Assembly: GCA_963805505.1 (NCBI GenBank)
Contig: CAWDUP010000004.1
Span: 440,279-504,278, forward strand
Direction: 5' to 3'
From: JANPBY01 sp963805505
GTDB taxonomy: Bacteria > Actinomycetota > Actinomycetes > DATJPE01
DNA: 64,000 bases
Numbering within the stretch: position 1 is the first letter of the stretch; each line of letters opens with the position of its first letter. The notes beneath the pieces were generated by a model. That model saw nothing but the letters and a program-made list of their open reading frames with translations. It had not been told where the DNA came from and did not search any database. Positions 54,155-62,597 of the stretch are shown one piece after another. Both the position numbers and the translations under genes were made by a program.

Positions 54155-54991
54155 ATGGAGCCGGTCACCAGGGTCACCCACTCAAGTGATGGATCCGTGC
54201 TGGCCTTCACCAGCGTCGGGGAGGTCGGCCCAGGCATCCTCGTCGTGCACGGAGCCATGCAGGTGGGTGCGTCCCAGCGTGACTTCGCTCAGCTGCTGGC
54301 GGCGCGAGGGTTCCGCGTGCATCTGATGGACCGTCGTGGCCGGGGTCGCAGCGGACCTCTCCAGCCAGGAACCCGACCGGAATCAGAGGTCGACGACGTG
54401 ATCGCCGTCATAGCGGAGACTGGGGCGCGCCGTTGCGTTGGGGTCAGCTCGGGCGCGCTCCTCGCCGCACGCAGCGCGCTGGCGCGACCAGGGTCACTAG
54501 ACCGCCTCGTGCTGTTCGAGCCGCCGCTCGCAGTCGACGAGTCCCTCGACCTGAGTGCGGCGCAGCGAGTCGACGGATTTGTCCAGCAAGGCAGGCTCGC
54601 CTCTGCCATGGCGGAAGGAATGCGTGCCGCCGAGATGGGACCGCCCTGGATGTTCCGCTTGCCGAAACCGATGCTGGCGGCCTTGTCACGGGGCGCGCTC
54701 CGTAGACCCGGTGTCGCCGAACGTGCCGCCGCGCTCCCCGCCGACTTCGCGGTCGTAGTTGCCAACGCGGGTCGCCTGAGCGATTTCGCCGCGCTCGACA
54801 CACCGTCCCTGGTGGTCGATGGGACGGCCACCCGGCCATACCTGCGACGAGCCGCCGCCGCGCTGGCCGAGACCATCCCGCTCGCGCGGCACCTCACGCT
54901 CGACGGACTCACGCACAGCGCCACTCAGAACGCCCAGGAGTACGGCCATCCGGACGTCGTCGTCCAAGGCATAGCCGACTTTCTTGTGTGA
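54155..54991 (+). CDS. Alpha/beta hydrolase under MarR control
   Basis: The 278-residue hydrolase has the oxyanion loop VVHGAMQVG, nucleophile elbow GVSSGALLA, acid region VVDGTATRPYL (less canonical) and a late His in LTHSATQ. ATG 54155 lacks a Shine-Dalgarno and is 7 bases from the -10. It is divergent from marR with a shared operator, so its substrate or product could be the MarR effector (inference). Confidence 0.82.
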   Translation: MEPVTRVTHSSDGSVLAFTSVGEVGPGILVVHGAMQVGASQRDFAQLLAARGFRVHLMDRRGRGRSGPLQPGTRPESEVDDVIAVIAETGARRCVGVSSGALLAARSALARPGSLDRLVLFEPPLAVDESLDLSAAQRVDGFVQQGRLASAMAEGMRAAEMGPPWMFRLPKPMLAALSRGALRRPGVAERAAALPADFAVVVANAGRLSDFAALDTPSLVVDGTATRPYLRRAAAALAETIPLARHLTLDGLTHSATQNAQEYGHPDVVVQGIADFLV

Positions 54992-55058
54992 CTCGTGGTC
55001 GCTACGCGGATGGCTACGGCAACTACACGGGAAGTCATTGAGCCCTTCCCGATGGGGA

Positions 55059-55325
55059 CTATGCGCCGGCAGCCCGTCGAGCCTTCCGCTCCCGGAGGTC
55101 GAGGAAACCGAAGACGACCAGCCCCAGAACTGCGGCGGCCATCGCCAGTGAGTAGATCCTGACGATTGCGTCCGAATTGCCGCTTCTGGTGATCCAGCCA
55201 AAGACGGTCTCCGAACTTTCCGCCCGCCTCGGCCCCGACGACCCAGCGCCTGTTACGGGGACCGTGAGCAGCAGGCCAACCAGAACCACCAGCGACATGA
55301 TCCATCCCCACGTCGACCGAGTCAT
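55059..55325 (-). CDS. 88-residue two-helix membrane protein, copy 1
   Basis: MTRSTWGWIMSLVVLVGLLL forms the first helix. A serine-rich extracytoplasmic loop with SSETVFGWITRSGNSDAIVR and a second helix ending FLDLRERKARRAAGA follow. GGAGGGGCA precedes the ATG. It is closely similar to the gene at 60957-61223, including about 90 bases of upstream DNA. Function unknown. It follows a lipoprotein gene on the same strand. Confidence 0.7.
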   Translation of the reverse strand: MTRSTWGWIMSLVVLVGLLLTVPVTGAGSSGPRRAESSETVFGWITRSGNSDAIVRIYSLAMAAAVLGLVVFGFLDLRERKARRAAGA

Positions 55326-55399
55326 TGCCCCTCCGCACCCGTGAGACGGACCGATTGCCATGATCGCTCCGGCACGTCGCGCTGTCCAAGGCAGGGCAA

Positions 55400-55942
55400 T
55401 CACGAATGCGTCAGAAAGACACCGTGGCGGCCTCGGAGGTATCGGAGCGCGACGCGGTCTGTGCGGCCGGCCCAGCTCAGGTTGAACGTCCAACATCCGG
55501 TCTCGGGCATGTCCACGATTGACGGTCCTGGGCCTCCGGAGACAACGCGATCGACCGCTGTCTCCGAGCCGTTGAGGGTCGCGTGGATCTTCAGGTCGGG
55601 ATCGCCTGGCGAGGGAGGCGACTGAGAAAGAGGACTCTGCACCCACAAGATCTTGTTGGTGTGCCCTGCCACCGTGGTTGAACTCAGCGGATCGCCGAAA
55701 ACAACGCCGACGATGGACCCCTCGACTCCGGTCACGTGTGGCACTGATTGATCAGGGGGATCGAAGCCTGCCTGGGCCCAGGTCGGCAACGAGGAGACGG
55801 AGACCGAATCCACGCAGGACAACTCAGCAGGACCCGCACCACTGGTGGGGTTCACGGGCGAAGGAGAGGACGTAGAGGTCGAACAGGCACAAGCCACCAG
55901 CACAGTCGCCGCGGCGGTCGCAACCTTGTGCGCTCTGCGCAT
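55400..55942 (-). CDS. Putative lipoprotein
   Basis: The 180-residue protein has a short signal and lipobox (VATAAATVLVACAC), a Ser/Pro-rich linker and a globular part with WVQSPLSQSPPSPGDPDLKIHATL and MPETGCWTFNLSWAGRTDRVALRYL. These look like a small beta-domain. Family not recognised. The last codons lie in the DNA segment shared with the second copy of the membrane protein locus. Confidence 0.68.
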   Translation of the reverse strand: MRRAHKVATAAATVLVACACSTSTSSPSPVNPTSGAGPAELSCVDSVSVSSLPTWAQAGFDPPDQSVPHVTGVEGSIVGVVFGDPLSSTTVAGHTNKILWVQSPLSQSPPSPGDPDLKIHATLNGSETAVDRVVSGGPGPSIVDMPETGCWTFNLSWAGRTDRVALRYLRGRHGVFLTHS

Positions 55943-56116
55943 TCTGCGATGCTAGGTAGGGCATCTCCGCGATGCAACGCTTCCGCCTGTCGGCACGCAA
56001 CTCCCGGCTTCAGCCAATTTGATCATCGCCCAGCGACCGTCCCCGCGCTGTTCGGCACTTCGGCACGGGCGCCACGTCCGCTCCGCGCAAACCGTATGAC
56101 CTGATAGAAGTGAGTC

Positions 56117-56500
56117 ATGGCTACGCACTGGACGCTCGGGTGCGACGCTGCTGATCCCGACCGACTCGCTTCTTTCTGGGCGCTGGCCCTCGGTTACATC
56201 GCCGAGCCCGGCTACGAGGACGAGTTCGGCGCGTCGATCGTTGACCCGGACGGTTTGGGTCCGGCCATAGGCTTTCTCCAGGTGCCGGAACCGAAGACGT
56301 CGAAGAACCGGATCCACATCGACATCCGACCCGCTGGCGAACCCCCATGGGAGCGGGCGACGCGCGAGCAACTCATCCGGGCTAAGGCCGCAGAGCTCGT
56401 CGACGCCGGGGCGACGCGGGTCCGGGAGGAGAATTACGGAGACCACTTCGGCCACATCGTGATGCTTGACCCGGAGGGCAACGAGTTCTGCGTCGGCTAA
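56117..56500 (+). CDS. VOC-family (glyoxalase-like) protein
   Basis: The 127-residue protein has two beta-alpha-beta-beta-beta units, the first starting HWTLGCDAADPDRLASFWALALGY and the second ending GHIVMLDPEGNEFCVG. This is the typical PEGNEFC ending of glyoxalase/bleomycin-resistance-like proteins. Metal-ligand positions are only partly conserved. Function unknown. It is followed closely by an alpha/beta hydrolase on the same strand. Confidence 0.85.
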   Translation: MATHWTLGCDAADPDRLASFWALALGYIAEPGYEDEFGASIVDPDGLGPAIGFLQVPEPKTSKNRIHIDIRPAGEPPWERATREQLIRAKAAELVDAGATRVREENYGDHFGHIVMLDPEGNEFCVG

Positions 56501-56534
56501 GCAGGGACCACCGTCTGGGACTCAACAGCGCACT

Positions 56535-57302
56535 ATGCGCCACAACCATCCGGGCCAAACGGTGCTCACGCAGCTAGTGAATGATGTCGACGTGATCGCC
56601 ACGACGACGTTGTCGTTGCCGAACGGGACGGAGTTGCACTGCCGCTTCGCCGGCGACCCCGCTGGCCGGCCCATGCTTCTCATGCATGCGCTCGGCGAGT
56701 CGGGGTCGGACTGGGATCCGGTAGTACCGGCCCTGTCAGTCAACAGTCGGCTCGTCATCCCTGACCTGCGCGGGCACGGCGCCAGTAAATGGTCGGGGCC
56801 ATACACCTTTGAGTCGATGCGCGATGACGTACTCGCTCTGTTGGACCGACTCAGAATCCAGCAGATCGTCGTGGTTGGTCACTCCATGGGGGCCGCTCTG
56901 GGTTGGGTTCTCGCCCAGACCGCCCCCCAACGGGTGTCTCATCTGATCATCGAGGACGCGCCTCCACCATTTCCCCGTGAGAACCGCGTGCGCGAGCGAC
57001 CCCTCGGAACGTTGCCGTTCGATTGGGAGGCAGTCGTTGCTATCGCGGGGCAAGTCAACGACCCGATGCGGCGCTGGTGGCCAGGACTAGGGGATCTCCC
57101 GATGCCGGTTCTTGTGATCTCTGGCGGTCCGCGGAGCTCGATCCCGCAAGCTGAAGTCGCCGCGGCTGCCGCCGCCGTTCCGGACGGGACGTTGATCACG
57201 CTCGACGCTGGACATCATGTGCACCGGTCGATGCCCCAGGCATGGACCGAAGCCATTCTCGGCTGGCTCTCCGACAAGAGAGGCGAGTCAGAAACGGCCT
57301 AG
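56535..57302 (+). CDS. Alpha/beta hydrolase
   Basis: The motifs are complete: HALGESGSDWD oxyanion region, VVVGHSMGAALGW nucleophile elbow, VLVISGGPRSSIP acid region and the late His in LDAGHHVHRSMP. ATG 56535 gives 255 residues. GTG 56577 is an alternative start nearer to the first strand. Family is broad (esterase, lactonase or C-C hydrolase). It lies immediately after the VOC gene. Confidence 0.84.
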   Translation: MRHNHPGQTVLTQLVNDVDVIATTTLSLPNGTELHCRFAGDPAGRPMLLMHALGESGSDWDPVVPALSVNSRLVIPDLRGHGASKWSGPYTFESMRDDVLALLDRLRIQQIVVVGHSMGAALGWVLAQTAPQRVSHLIIEDAPPPFPRENRVRERPLGTLPFDWEAVVAIAGQVNDPMRRWWPGLGDLPMPVLVISGGPRSSIPQAEVAAAAAAVPDGTLITLDAGHHVHRSMPQAWTEAILGWLSDKRGESETA

Positions 57303-57829
57303 GTCCGTGGGGACAAGGCATGGTCGACGCTCGCGGGCGCGAGGCGGCGCATCGCGATCGTCCGAACTGCCTCCGACCAGAACACCCGCAGCTACTTCGC
57401 CCGAAGCCAAGCGAAGGCAAAACAAGAGCGAAGCCATCTGCTGCCCCAACCCCTGCATGGCCCGCGAGATCTACAAGCCCTACCTACAACAGCAATCGTT
57501 TCACCGTAGGAGCATCACTTCGGTCGACCACGCCGTGAGTCTCCGCCAGGGGTTGGGGGGGCAGCCCAAGAATTTCCCTCTGCCGAAAGGGTCGCCAGCC
57601 AGGTTGCCTTTAGCGCTTCAGCGATCACTGCTGCCGTTGGGCTCGGAGCCTCGTCCGGGAGGAGGAACACTGCTCCCGGAATCGTCACTAGAGTCACGTT
57701 GTCAGCCGAACCGAGCGTCTCTCGCTCAGCGCCGGTAAGTCCGCCGTCACCACGCTTTTCGGCGTGCACGACCCACGCAGGGCTGCTCGACGCTCAAACC
57801 CAGGAAAGCGCCGACTTCGCATAGCGCTG
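57303..57829. other. Gene-poor segment (527 bases)
   Basis: No convincing gene is visible. A leftward frame at 57515-57769 contains VTLVTIPGAVFLLPDEAPSPTAAVIAEALKATW, which could be the remnant of a protein. It lacks a clear ribosome site and a recognisable domain. The segment ends at a copy of the dispersed repeat (57830). Confidence 0.4.
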
Positions 57830-57860
57830 GATGCAGAGCGGCACTTCGGCGCGCTATCGG
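57830..57860 (-). repeat. Dispersed repeat, copy D (partial)
   Basis: GATGCAGAGCGGCACTTCGG matches the right half of the family core (GCGATSSAGAACGGCACTT). It lies directly at the 3' end of folD. Confidence 0.5.
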
Positions 57861-57865
57861 ATGGC

Positions 57866-58726
57866 TCAGTGGGTGCGTCGTTCCGCGATATCGACGAGGT
57901 TGCTAAAGAGCATGGCAATCGTCGTCGGCCCTACGCCGCCTACTCGCGGTGTGATCGCGCGGGCGACCTTCTCGCATGCGATGTCGACGTCGGGGAGGAG
58001 GGTCCGCCCCCGGTAGCGCACTCCGCCGCCGACCACGACGGTCTTGCTGGTGATGTGCTCGGGGCGGAGTATCCCGGGGACCCCCGCGGCAGCGATGACA
58101 ACATCTGCGGTGCGGGTGTACTCGGCCCACTCGGCGACTCCCGTGTGGACGACGGTGACAGCCGCGTTGGCGGTCGGTCGCTTCTGCGACAGCAGCAGGG
58201 CCAGCGGACGGCCCAGCGTCGCCCCGCGTCCCAGGATGCACACGTGCCTGCCTGACACGGGGATCTCGTAGTAGGCCAGCAGCGCCTCGATGCCGGCCGG
58301 GGTGCACGGCGCCGGCCCCGGCATTGACAGCGCGAGCCGCCCCATGTTGACCGGGTGCAAGCCGTCGACGTCCTTGTCAGGATCAAGCTCCATCAACGCC
58401 GCCTCGAAGTCGATGTGAGTTGGCGGCGGGTACTGGAACAGGATGGCGTGGATCGCGTCGTCGTCGTTGAGGCGGTGGACAGCGTCGACCACGTCCTGCT
58501 GCGTGCAGTCAGCTGGCAGGTGAACCTGCACCGAGCTGCACCCCAGTTCGGCCGCCTTGGCGTGCTTCATCCCCACGTACCGCGCGCTGGCGTCATCGTC
58601 ACCGACCAGTAACGTCGCTAGCCCAGGAACACGACCAGCGTCGCGCAGCCGTTCTATGCGCGGCTGCAACCTGGCGAACACGGCGGCCGCAACCGGACCC
58701 CCGGACATGATCAGTGGATCCGACAC
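57866..58726 (-). CDS. folD: FolD-type methylenetetrahydrofolate dehydrogenase/cyclohydrolase
   Basis: This 286-residue protein has the FolD signatures: SARYVGMKHAKAAELG with catalytic Tyr and Lys, DVDGLHPVNMGRL, the Rossmann loop ILGRGATLGRPLALLL and GGVGPTTIAMLFSNLVD. It interconverts 5,10-methylene- and 10-formyl-THF using NAD(P). GTG 58726 follows GAGGGGGACGC. Its location among repeats and broken genes suggests a horizontally acquired copy, possibly in addition to a housekeeping folD elsewhere (not testable here). PurU of the same pathway is at 36 kb. Confidence 0.88.
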   Translation of the reverse strand: MSDPLIMSGGPVAAAVFARLQPRIERLRDAGRVPGLATLLVGDDDASARYVGMKHAKAAELGCSSVQVHLPADCTQQDVVDAVHRLNDDDAIHAILFQYPPPTHIDFEAALMELDPDKDVDGLHPVNMGRLALSMPGPAPCTPAGIEALLAYYEIPVSGRHVCILGRGATLGRPLALLLSQKRPTANAAVTVVHTGVAEWAEYTRTADVVIAAAGVPGILRPEHITSKTVVVGGGVRYRGRTLLPDVDIACEKVARAITPRVGGVGPTTIAMLFSNLVDIAERRTH

Positions 58727-59034
58727 GCGTCCCCCTCAGAAGTCAACCGCGGCGCCACCATCGTGCCGGATCTGCAACAACACCGCTGCGCCCCGCTCGG
58801 AACCGAGTCATATCGTCTCTTCGCTGCGTTAGGCGTAGCCCTCGGGGACGGGACCGAGAACCTGCATGTTGTGCATGGGGGGCCGAAGCCGGGCGGCTCC
58901 GCCGCTTCGAGCAGAGAGAAGGAGCCTGCGGTGTCACTGGCGTCTGCTTTCACCGTCATGCCGAATGCACCCATGTCGATCGGGCGGCCATCTCCTGGCA
59001 GGTGCACGATCGCTCGTCCTGAGCCTGATTCCAT
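58711..59034 (-). pseudogene. Truncated cupin-domain gene
   Basis: From ATG 59034 the frame reads GRAIVHLPGDGRPIDMGAFG, MTVKADASDTAGSFSLLEA and EPPGFGPP. That is the usual N-terminus of small cupin proteins, which should continue into an H-x-H metal site. Instead the metal-binding barrel is missing and a different tail follows to 58711, running into folD. The break lies at about 58880. Confidence 0.6.
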
Positions 59035-59139
59035 CCGTTGCCTCCATCGACAGGAAACATGATGACGAGAAGCGCCGAGACTATGGTGCCGAACACTGGA
59101 TCTCACTCCAGGACAGCGACATAGGCATTTCGTCGCCGG

Positions 59140-59690
59140 TCACGAGCCAGTGAGGCCCTGCACGACAGGCGGCCGGGTGTCGCGGTCTTCGCCGAGCAAG
59201 ACCAGGTAGTTCAAACCCCATCGCTCCCGGCGCTCCTGCAGGATCGCTACCATCTCGTCGACATCGCCGGTCAGCGTGAAGGGGCTGTCAGCATCGATTA
59301 CGACGCCCTCCCACGGGTCGTGGATGTCGTCGGTGCTCCGACCCACGTGGAAGACCAGTACGCTCCGCGATACCTGATCGGCGCGGCCCGCGGCCACGAG
59401 TACTGCTTGCAGCGCTGCGTGCCGCTGCTCGAAGACGGAACGCCCGAACGCGCCCTGGTGTCCGCGTCGTGGTCGGGACCGTCGCTGAGCACGTCGAGGC
59501 GTGGGCCAAGCGCCCCGACCCCACGATGACCGGACCGCGGCGCGGCCTCCCTGAGCCGCCGCCGGTGACCTCGCTTCCCGGGGTGGTGATCGTGGTCGGC
59601 CGGGAGGGCAGCGAGCTTCTCGCCGACGACCATAACCGGTCCGCAGCAAACGCACCGAACGGTCTCGCCTACGGCGTCGACGCAGCACAC
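59140..59690 (-). pseudogene. Decayed luciferase-like (LLM) oxidoreductase gene
   Basis: The last 60 residues of one frame (ending at 59140) read WEGVVIDADSPFTLTGDVDEMVAILQERRERWGLNYLVLLGEDRD and so on. This resembles the C-terminus of F420-dependent LLM oxidoreductases. Upstream the similarity continues only in scraps in other frames (for example LDVLSDGPDHDAD), so the gene appears truncated and frameshifted. Product not expected to be functional. Confidence 0.5.
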
Positions 59691-59768
59691 GCGGACCCGC
59701 CCCGCGACCGCATTCCGTGCGCTCGGCATCCGCGAAGTCGCCCGGGCCTGCACGATATCGGCTGCGAC

Positions 59769-60233
59769 CTATGCTCGAGTCAGGTGTGCCGTGATCGCTG
59801 CACGTAGGCCATCGTGCTGTGGCCCGAGCGACGTCGCCGGGTCACGCCACTTGTCCAGCGGATAGAGCCACACGGGACGCCAGACGAGGTCCGCAGGCTC
59901 CCACGAGTAGCGGGGCCACACGTGCGCGTGAAGAAAGTCGTCAGCATTGCCTAGGATCTCGACGTTCACGCGACGGAAGCCGGGGTCGGCCTCGGCGCAG
60001 GCCAGTTCCACCGCTTCGGCAAGCCTCGCCATGCTGTCGAGGTAGGCGCGGCGCTGCTCGGGTGCAAGGTCTGAGAGGCGCGTGGCCGATGGATCATCCG
60101 ACAGGAGAACGCAGTACCCCGGGAGCCACTGAACGTCGCCGATGACCGCGAACCCACCCGACATCCGAGCAAGAACAGTCGGGTTCTCACCCCTAATGGC
60201 CGAGCCGACGCGGTCAGATCTCCAGTCCCTCAT
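59769..60233 (-). CDS. HIT-like hydrolase
   Basis: The 154-residue protein has HAHVWPRYSWEP, a His-x-His-x-W motif like the catalytic HIT motif of diadenosine tetraphosphate hydrolases. Ahead of it are GDVQWLPGYCVLLSDDP and LSDLAPEQRRAYLDSMARLAEAV, typical of the HIT fold. ATG 60233 (MRDWRSDRVG) is preferred over 60242 and over the longer frame, which begins inside a dispersed repeat. Nucleotide substrate unknown. Confidence 0.78.
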   Translation of the reverse strand: MRDWRSDRVGSAIRGENPTVLARMSGGFAVIGDVQWLPGYCVLLSDDPSATRLSDLAPEQRRAYLDSMARLAEAVELACAEADPGFRRVNVEILGNADDFLHAHVWPRYSWEPADLVWRPVWLYPLDKWRDPATSLGPQHDGLRAAITAHLTRA

Positions 60234-60240
60234 GCCGAGC

Positions 60241-60283
60241 ATCCTGACGGATCGCCACCCAGAACCGATCGATAGCGGCACTT
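60241..60283 (-). repeat. Dispersed repeat, copy C
   Basis: This copy aligns with copy B: GACGGATCGCCACCCAGAA then CGATCGATAGCGGCACTTC. The right end also forms a small hairpin with a TTCG loop (TAGCGGCAC/GTGCGCTA). It sits between the HIT-like gene and a lipoprotein gene. Confidence 0.6.
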
Positions 60284-60290
60284 CGGTGCG

Positions 60291-60908
60291 CTAATCAGAG
60301 GGGGGACAGTCGTCGCCGATCTTCCCGGCGCACATGTCGAGCGCGACGGGACTCGTTGTGGAACGTTCTTTGCCCGAGGGTGTCAAGTAATAGATGCGCA
60401 GGGCCTGCGCCTGCGCTGGCAGGACCGTTGACGTGACAGTTACAGCCAGGCCGACGCGCTGTACCGGTGTCCCTTCCGGCGGCGCTCCATCAAGTCCGAC
60501 GTTGGCTCGCGATTGTTCATCGCAGATGTTTGTGACGGTGTGAACCTTCTGTTCCGCGCGCGTCATACCCAGGGTCGAGAGGTCTCCGAGGCCGCCGCCC
60601 CTGGGTGTCTTGCCAATGGGCACCGTTCGAACCGCAAAAGCGGCGACCGACAAGTCATTGCTAGGCGCGACTAGTTCAACCCGAGTGATCGTGACTGATC
60701 CAGCCTCGTCGAGACAGAGTGGGATGTCGCCAACGCTCCACAGATCACCCTGCGAGAGCCCGACTTGTCCGAGGGCAGCGGAGCCGTAGACCGGGGAGTA
60801 GAGCGTCGGTCCCTCACTCACCCAGGGCAAGGCCGAGCACCCTGCCAAGCTCAACGCGACTAGCGCCCACACCATGGCGGATCGCCAAGCCCGTTCGCGA
60901 TCTCCCAT
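60291..60908 (-). CDS. Putative lipoprotein
   Basis: The 205-residue protein has signal MVWALVALSLAGC, where LAGC is the lipobox, followed by a mature domain with LYSPVYGSAALGQVGLSQGDLW, ITRVELVAPSNDLSV and paired cysteines (LCLDEAG, NICDEQS, DMCAGKIGDDC). Such a composition is typical of exported proteins of unknown role. Start ATG 60908 lies just before a dispersed repeat. It is downstream of the second 88-residue membrane protein. Confidence 0.68.
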   Translation of the reverse strand: MGDRERAWRSAMVWALVALSLAGCSALPWVSEGPTLYSPVYGSAALGQVGLSQGDLWSVGDIPLCLDEAGSVTITRVELVAPSNDLSVAAFAVRTVPIGKTPRGGGLGDLSTLGMTRAEQKVHTVTNICDEQSRANVGLDGAPPEGTPVQRVGLAVTVTSTVLPAQAQALRIYYLTPSGKERSTTSPVALDMCAGKIGDDCPPSD

Positions 60909-60913
60909 CCACG

Positions 60914-60956
60914 CATACTGGCGGTTCGCTGGTCGGAAGGCGATCGAGAACGGCAC
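60914..60956 (-). repeat. Dispersed repeat, copy B
   Basis: This is a clear full copy: GGCGGTTCGCTGGTCGGAAG then GCGATCGAGAACGGCAC. It sits exactly between the lipoprotein start and the stop of the 88-residue membrane protein. Confidence 0.65.
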
Positions 60957-61223
60957 CTATGCGTGGGCGGCCCGGCGAGCCTTCCGCGCCCGGAGGTCGA
61001 GGAAGACGAAAACAGCCAGTGCCAGGGCTGCGGCGACTATCGCTAGCGAGTAGTTCCTGACGAGTGCGTCCGAATTGCCGCTTCGTCTGATCAAGCCAAA
61101 CACTGTTTCCGAACTTTCCGCGCCCTCCGACCCGGACGATCCAACGCCCGATACGGGGACCGTGACCAGCAGGCCAACCAGCACCACCAGCGACGTGATC
61201 CATCCCCACGTCCATCGAGTCAT
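60957..61223 (-). CDS. 88-residue two-helix membrane protein, copy 2
   Basis: MTRWTWGWITSLVVLVGLLV, SSETVFGLIRRSGNSDALVR and VFLDLRARKARRAAHA align throughout with the gene at 55059-55325 and have the same length and ribosome site (GGAGGGGCA). The upstream DNA is also similar to about position 61310, where the dispersed repeat begins. This shows duplication of a small locus within the accessory region. Function unknown. Confidence 0.7.
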   Translation of the reverse strand: MTRWTWGWITSLVVLVGLLVTVPVSGVGSSGSEGAESSETVFGLIRRSGNSDALVRNYSLAIVAAALALAVFVFLDLRARKARRAAHA

Positions 61224-61300
61224 TGCCCCTCCCCAACAGTGAGACTGACCGATTGCAATGATCGCTTCGGCCACGTCTGGTTGTCGATGGCAGGGTGATC

Positions 61301-61326
61301 ACGAATGCGCACCAGAACGGCACTTT
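61301..61326 (-). repeat. Dispersed repeat, copy E (partial)
   Basis: GCGCACCAGAACGGCACTTT lies at the point where similarity between the two duplicated 88-residue loci ends. Confidence 0.45.
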
Positions 61327-61814
61327 CCGAGCAATGCCCTGTTGGGTGTCCTGGTTCCCGATTCCGTCCTGCCGTGGGGCATGCCGTGTCATGCTTAGCG
61401 CATGAAATTTCGGGAAATGAGAAGGAGACGACCAGTTCTGCGCGGTGGACCTATCGGGTCCTGGTGTTGGGAGCCATCCTCGGCTATCCGATGTGGCGCA
61501 TTGGCCCTGTCTGCGCCGTTGCTGGCGCGTTGCTCATGTGGCGAGCGACCGATTGGACGAGGTCGCAGAAGGTGGTCGGGTCCGTGATCCTGGGTACCGC
61601 GCCTCTCCTGTATGTGGCCACGGCCAACTTTGCGGGAGTCGGGCTGTACTGGCCTCGCGATGGCGGTGACTGGATGGTGGACGTGAACTGGCTCTCTCTC
61701 TTGTTGATCGTTCCGATGCTCGCCACGGCAACGTACCTCCGATGGTCCCGCCGTAGAGGCAGCGTTCCCGTCGCTGACGTGTTGGTGGATGGCAGCCCCG
61801 CTCCAGTGGCCTGA
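61305..61814 (+). CDS. Small membrane protein, uncertain start
   Basis: The C-terminal 120 residues contain four hydrophobic helices (YRVLVLGAILGYPMWRIGPV; AVAGALLMW; VVGSVILGTAPLLYVATANF; LSLLLIVPMLATATYLRW). The first 32 codons overlap a dispersed repeat and look non-coding. A well-placed ATG at 61402 lies in another frame, so a single-base indel near 61440 may separate the true start from the body. Function unknown. Confidence 0.5.
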   Translation: MRTRTALSEQCPVGCPGSRFRPAVGHAVSCLAHEISGNEKETTSSARWTYRVLVLGAILGYPMWRIGPVCAVAGALLMWRATDWTRSQKVVGSVILGTAPLLYVATANFAGVGLYWPRDGGDWMVDVNWLSLLLIVPMLATATYLRWSRRRGSVPVADVLVDGSPAPVA

Positions 61815-61896
61815 ACACATCGATCCAGCCCACGGCAGGTCCTCTCGGAGCCGGATGAGTGCCAGCCAGGTCCTGGGTCCTCGTCGCTCACCCGGC

Positions 61897-61940
61897 CAGA
61901 ATGCCGGATCAGCCGATCGCGAGGCGATGCATAGCGGCAC
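61897..61940 (-). repeat. Dispersed repeat, copy A
   Basis: CAGAATGCCGGATCAGCCGA then AGGCGATGCATAGCGGCAC aligns with copies B and F with a one-base gap. It lies between the small membrane protein and the SecDF-head-like gene, at their convergent ends. Confidence 0.6.
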
Positions 61941-62000
61941 ATCTCGCTCGCGAGGGAAGGACAGGGATCGCGTGGGGTTCCTTCGGGTCCTAGCGACGTT

Positions 62001-62560
62001 CTAGTTGGAAAGGCGGGCGGCTCGTGCGGCTGCCCCCTCCGGGCTGAGTCCATTGATCTGGAGTAGACCGTCGGCAACAGGACTTCGCGCATTTGGGGCT
62101 GAGAGGACCTCGCCGTCGCTGACCAGCGCGATCTGATCCTGAGGCGCAGGCGCCTCGATTGCGTACTTTGTCGCCGCGAGGAACGCCGCCGTCCCCTCGG
62201 AACCGAGTTGGACGATGATCGATGGCGCACCTGGGTCCGCCAACGCTGAGGTCACGTCCGTCGCGGTCGCCACCGCCGGTCCTAGGGTGTAGACATTGCC
62301 GTCTGCGTCGCAGGCGGTCATCTGCCTGTCGGCGTCGACTGGCGCCGCTGCGACTCGGTCTCGATCTGCGCGAGCGCGAGAACCGGACGAATCTCAAGGG
62401 CACCTGCATCCGTCGGCGGCGGGGCGCTGCCAGAGGCCAAAGGAGTCGAACCGGCAGATGTGCAGCCAGAAGCCAGCACTAGGGCACAGAACACTATTGC
62501 TGCGCGTCCAGTGGCGCGCGGCAGCGAGCCGCGCACCTCATGGGCTGGGCTGCTTCTCAT
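62001..62560 (-). pseudogene. SecDF P1-head-like lipoprotein, frameshifted
   Basis: ATG 62560 opens a lipoprotein signal (IVFCALVLASGC) and EIRPVLALAQIETES. At about 62345 the sense changes frame to QMTACDADGNVYTLGP, then IIVQLGSEGTAAFLAATKYA and DQIALVSDGEVLSAPNARSP, ending at 62001. The second part is like the periplasmic P1 head of SecD. One missing base near GAGTCGCAGCGG joins them. Stand-alone lipoprotein SecDF-head proteins occur in actinobacteria. Real lesion or sequence error cannot be separated. Confidence 0.65.
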
Positions 62561-62597
62561 GCAGCGAATACTCCCGTGTCCGAGCGCGGCTTCGCCG

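Noticed and set aside
59469..59807. Plus-strand frame over the decayed LLM gene
   Set aside because: It has no ribosome site or domain, and the minus strand carries the recognisable C-terminal similarity.
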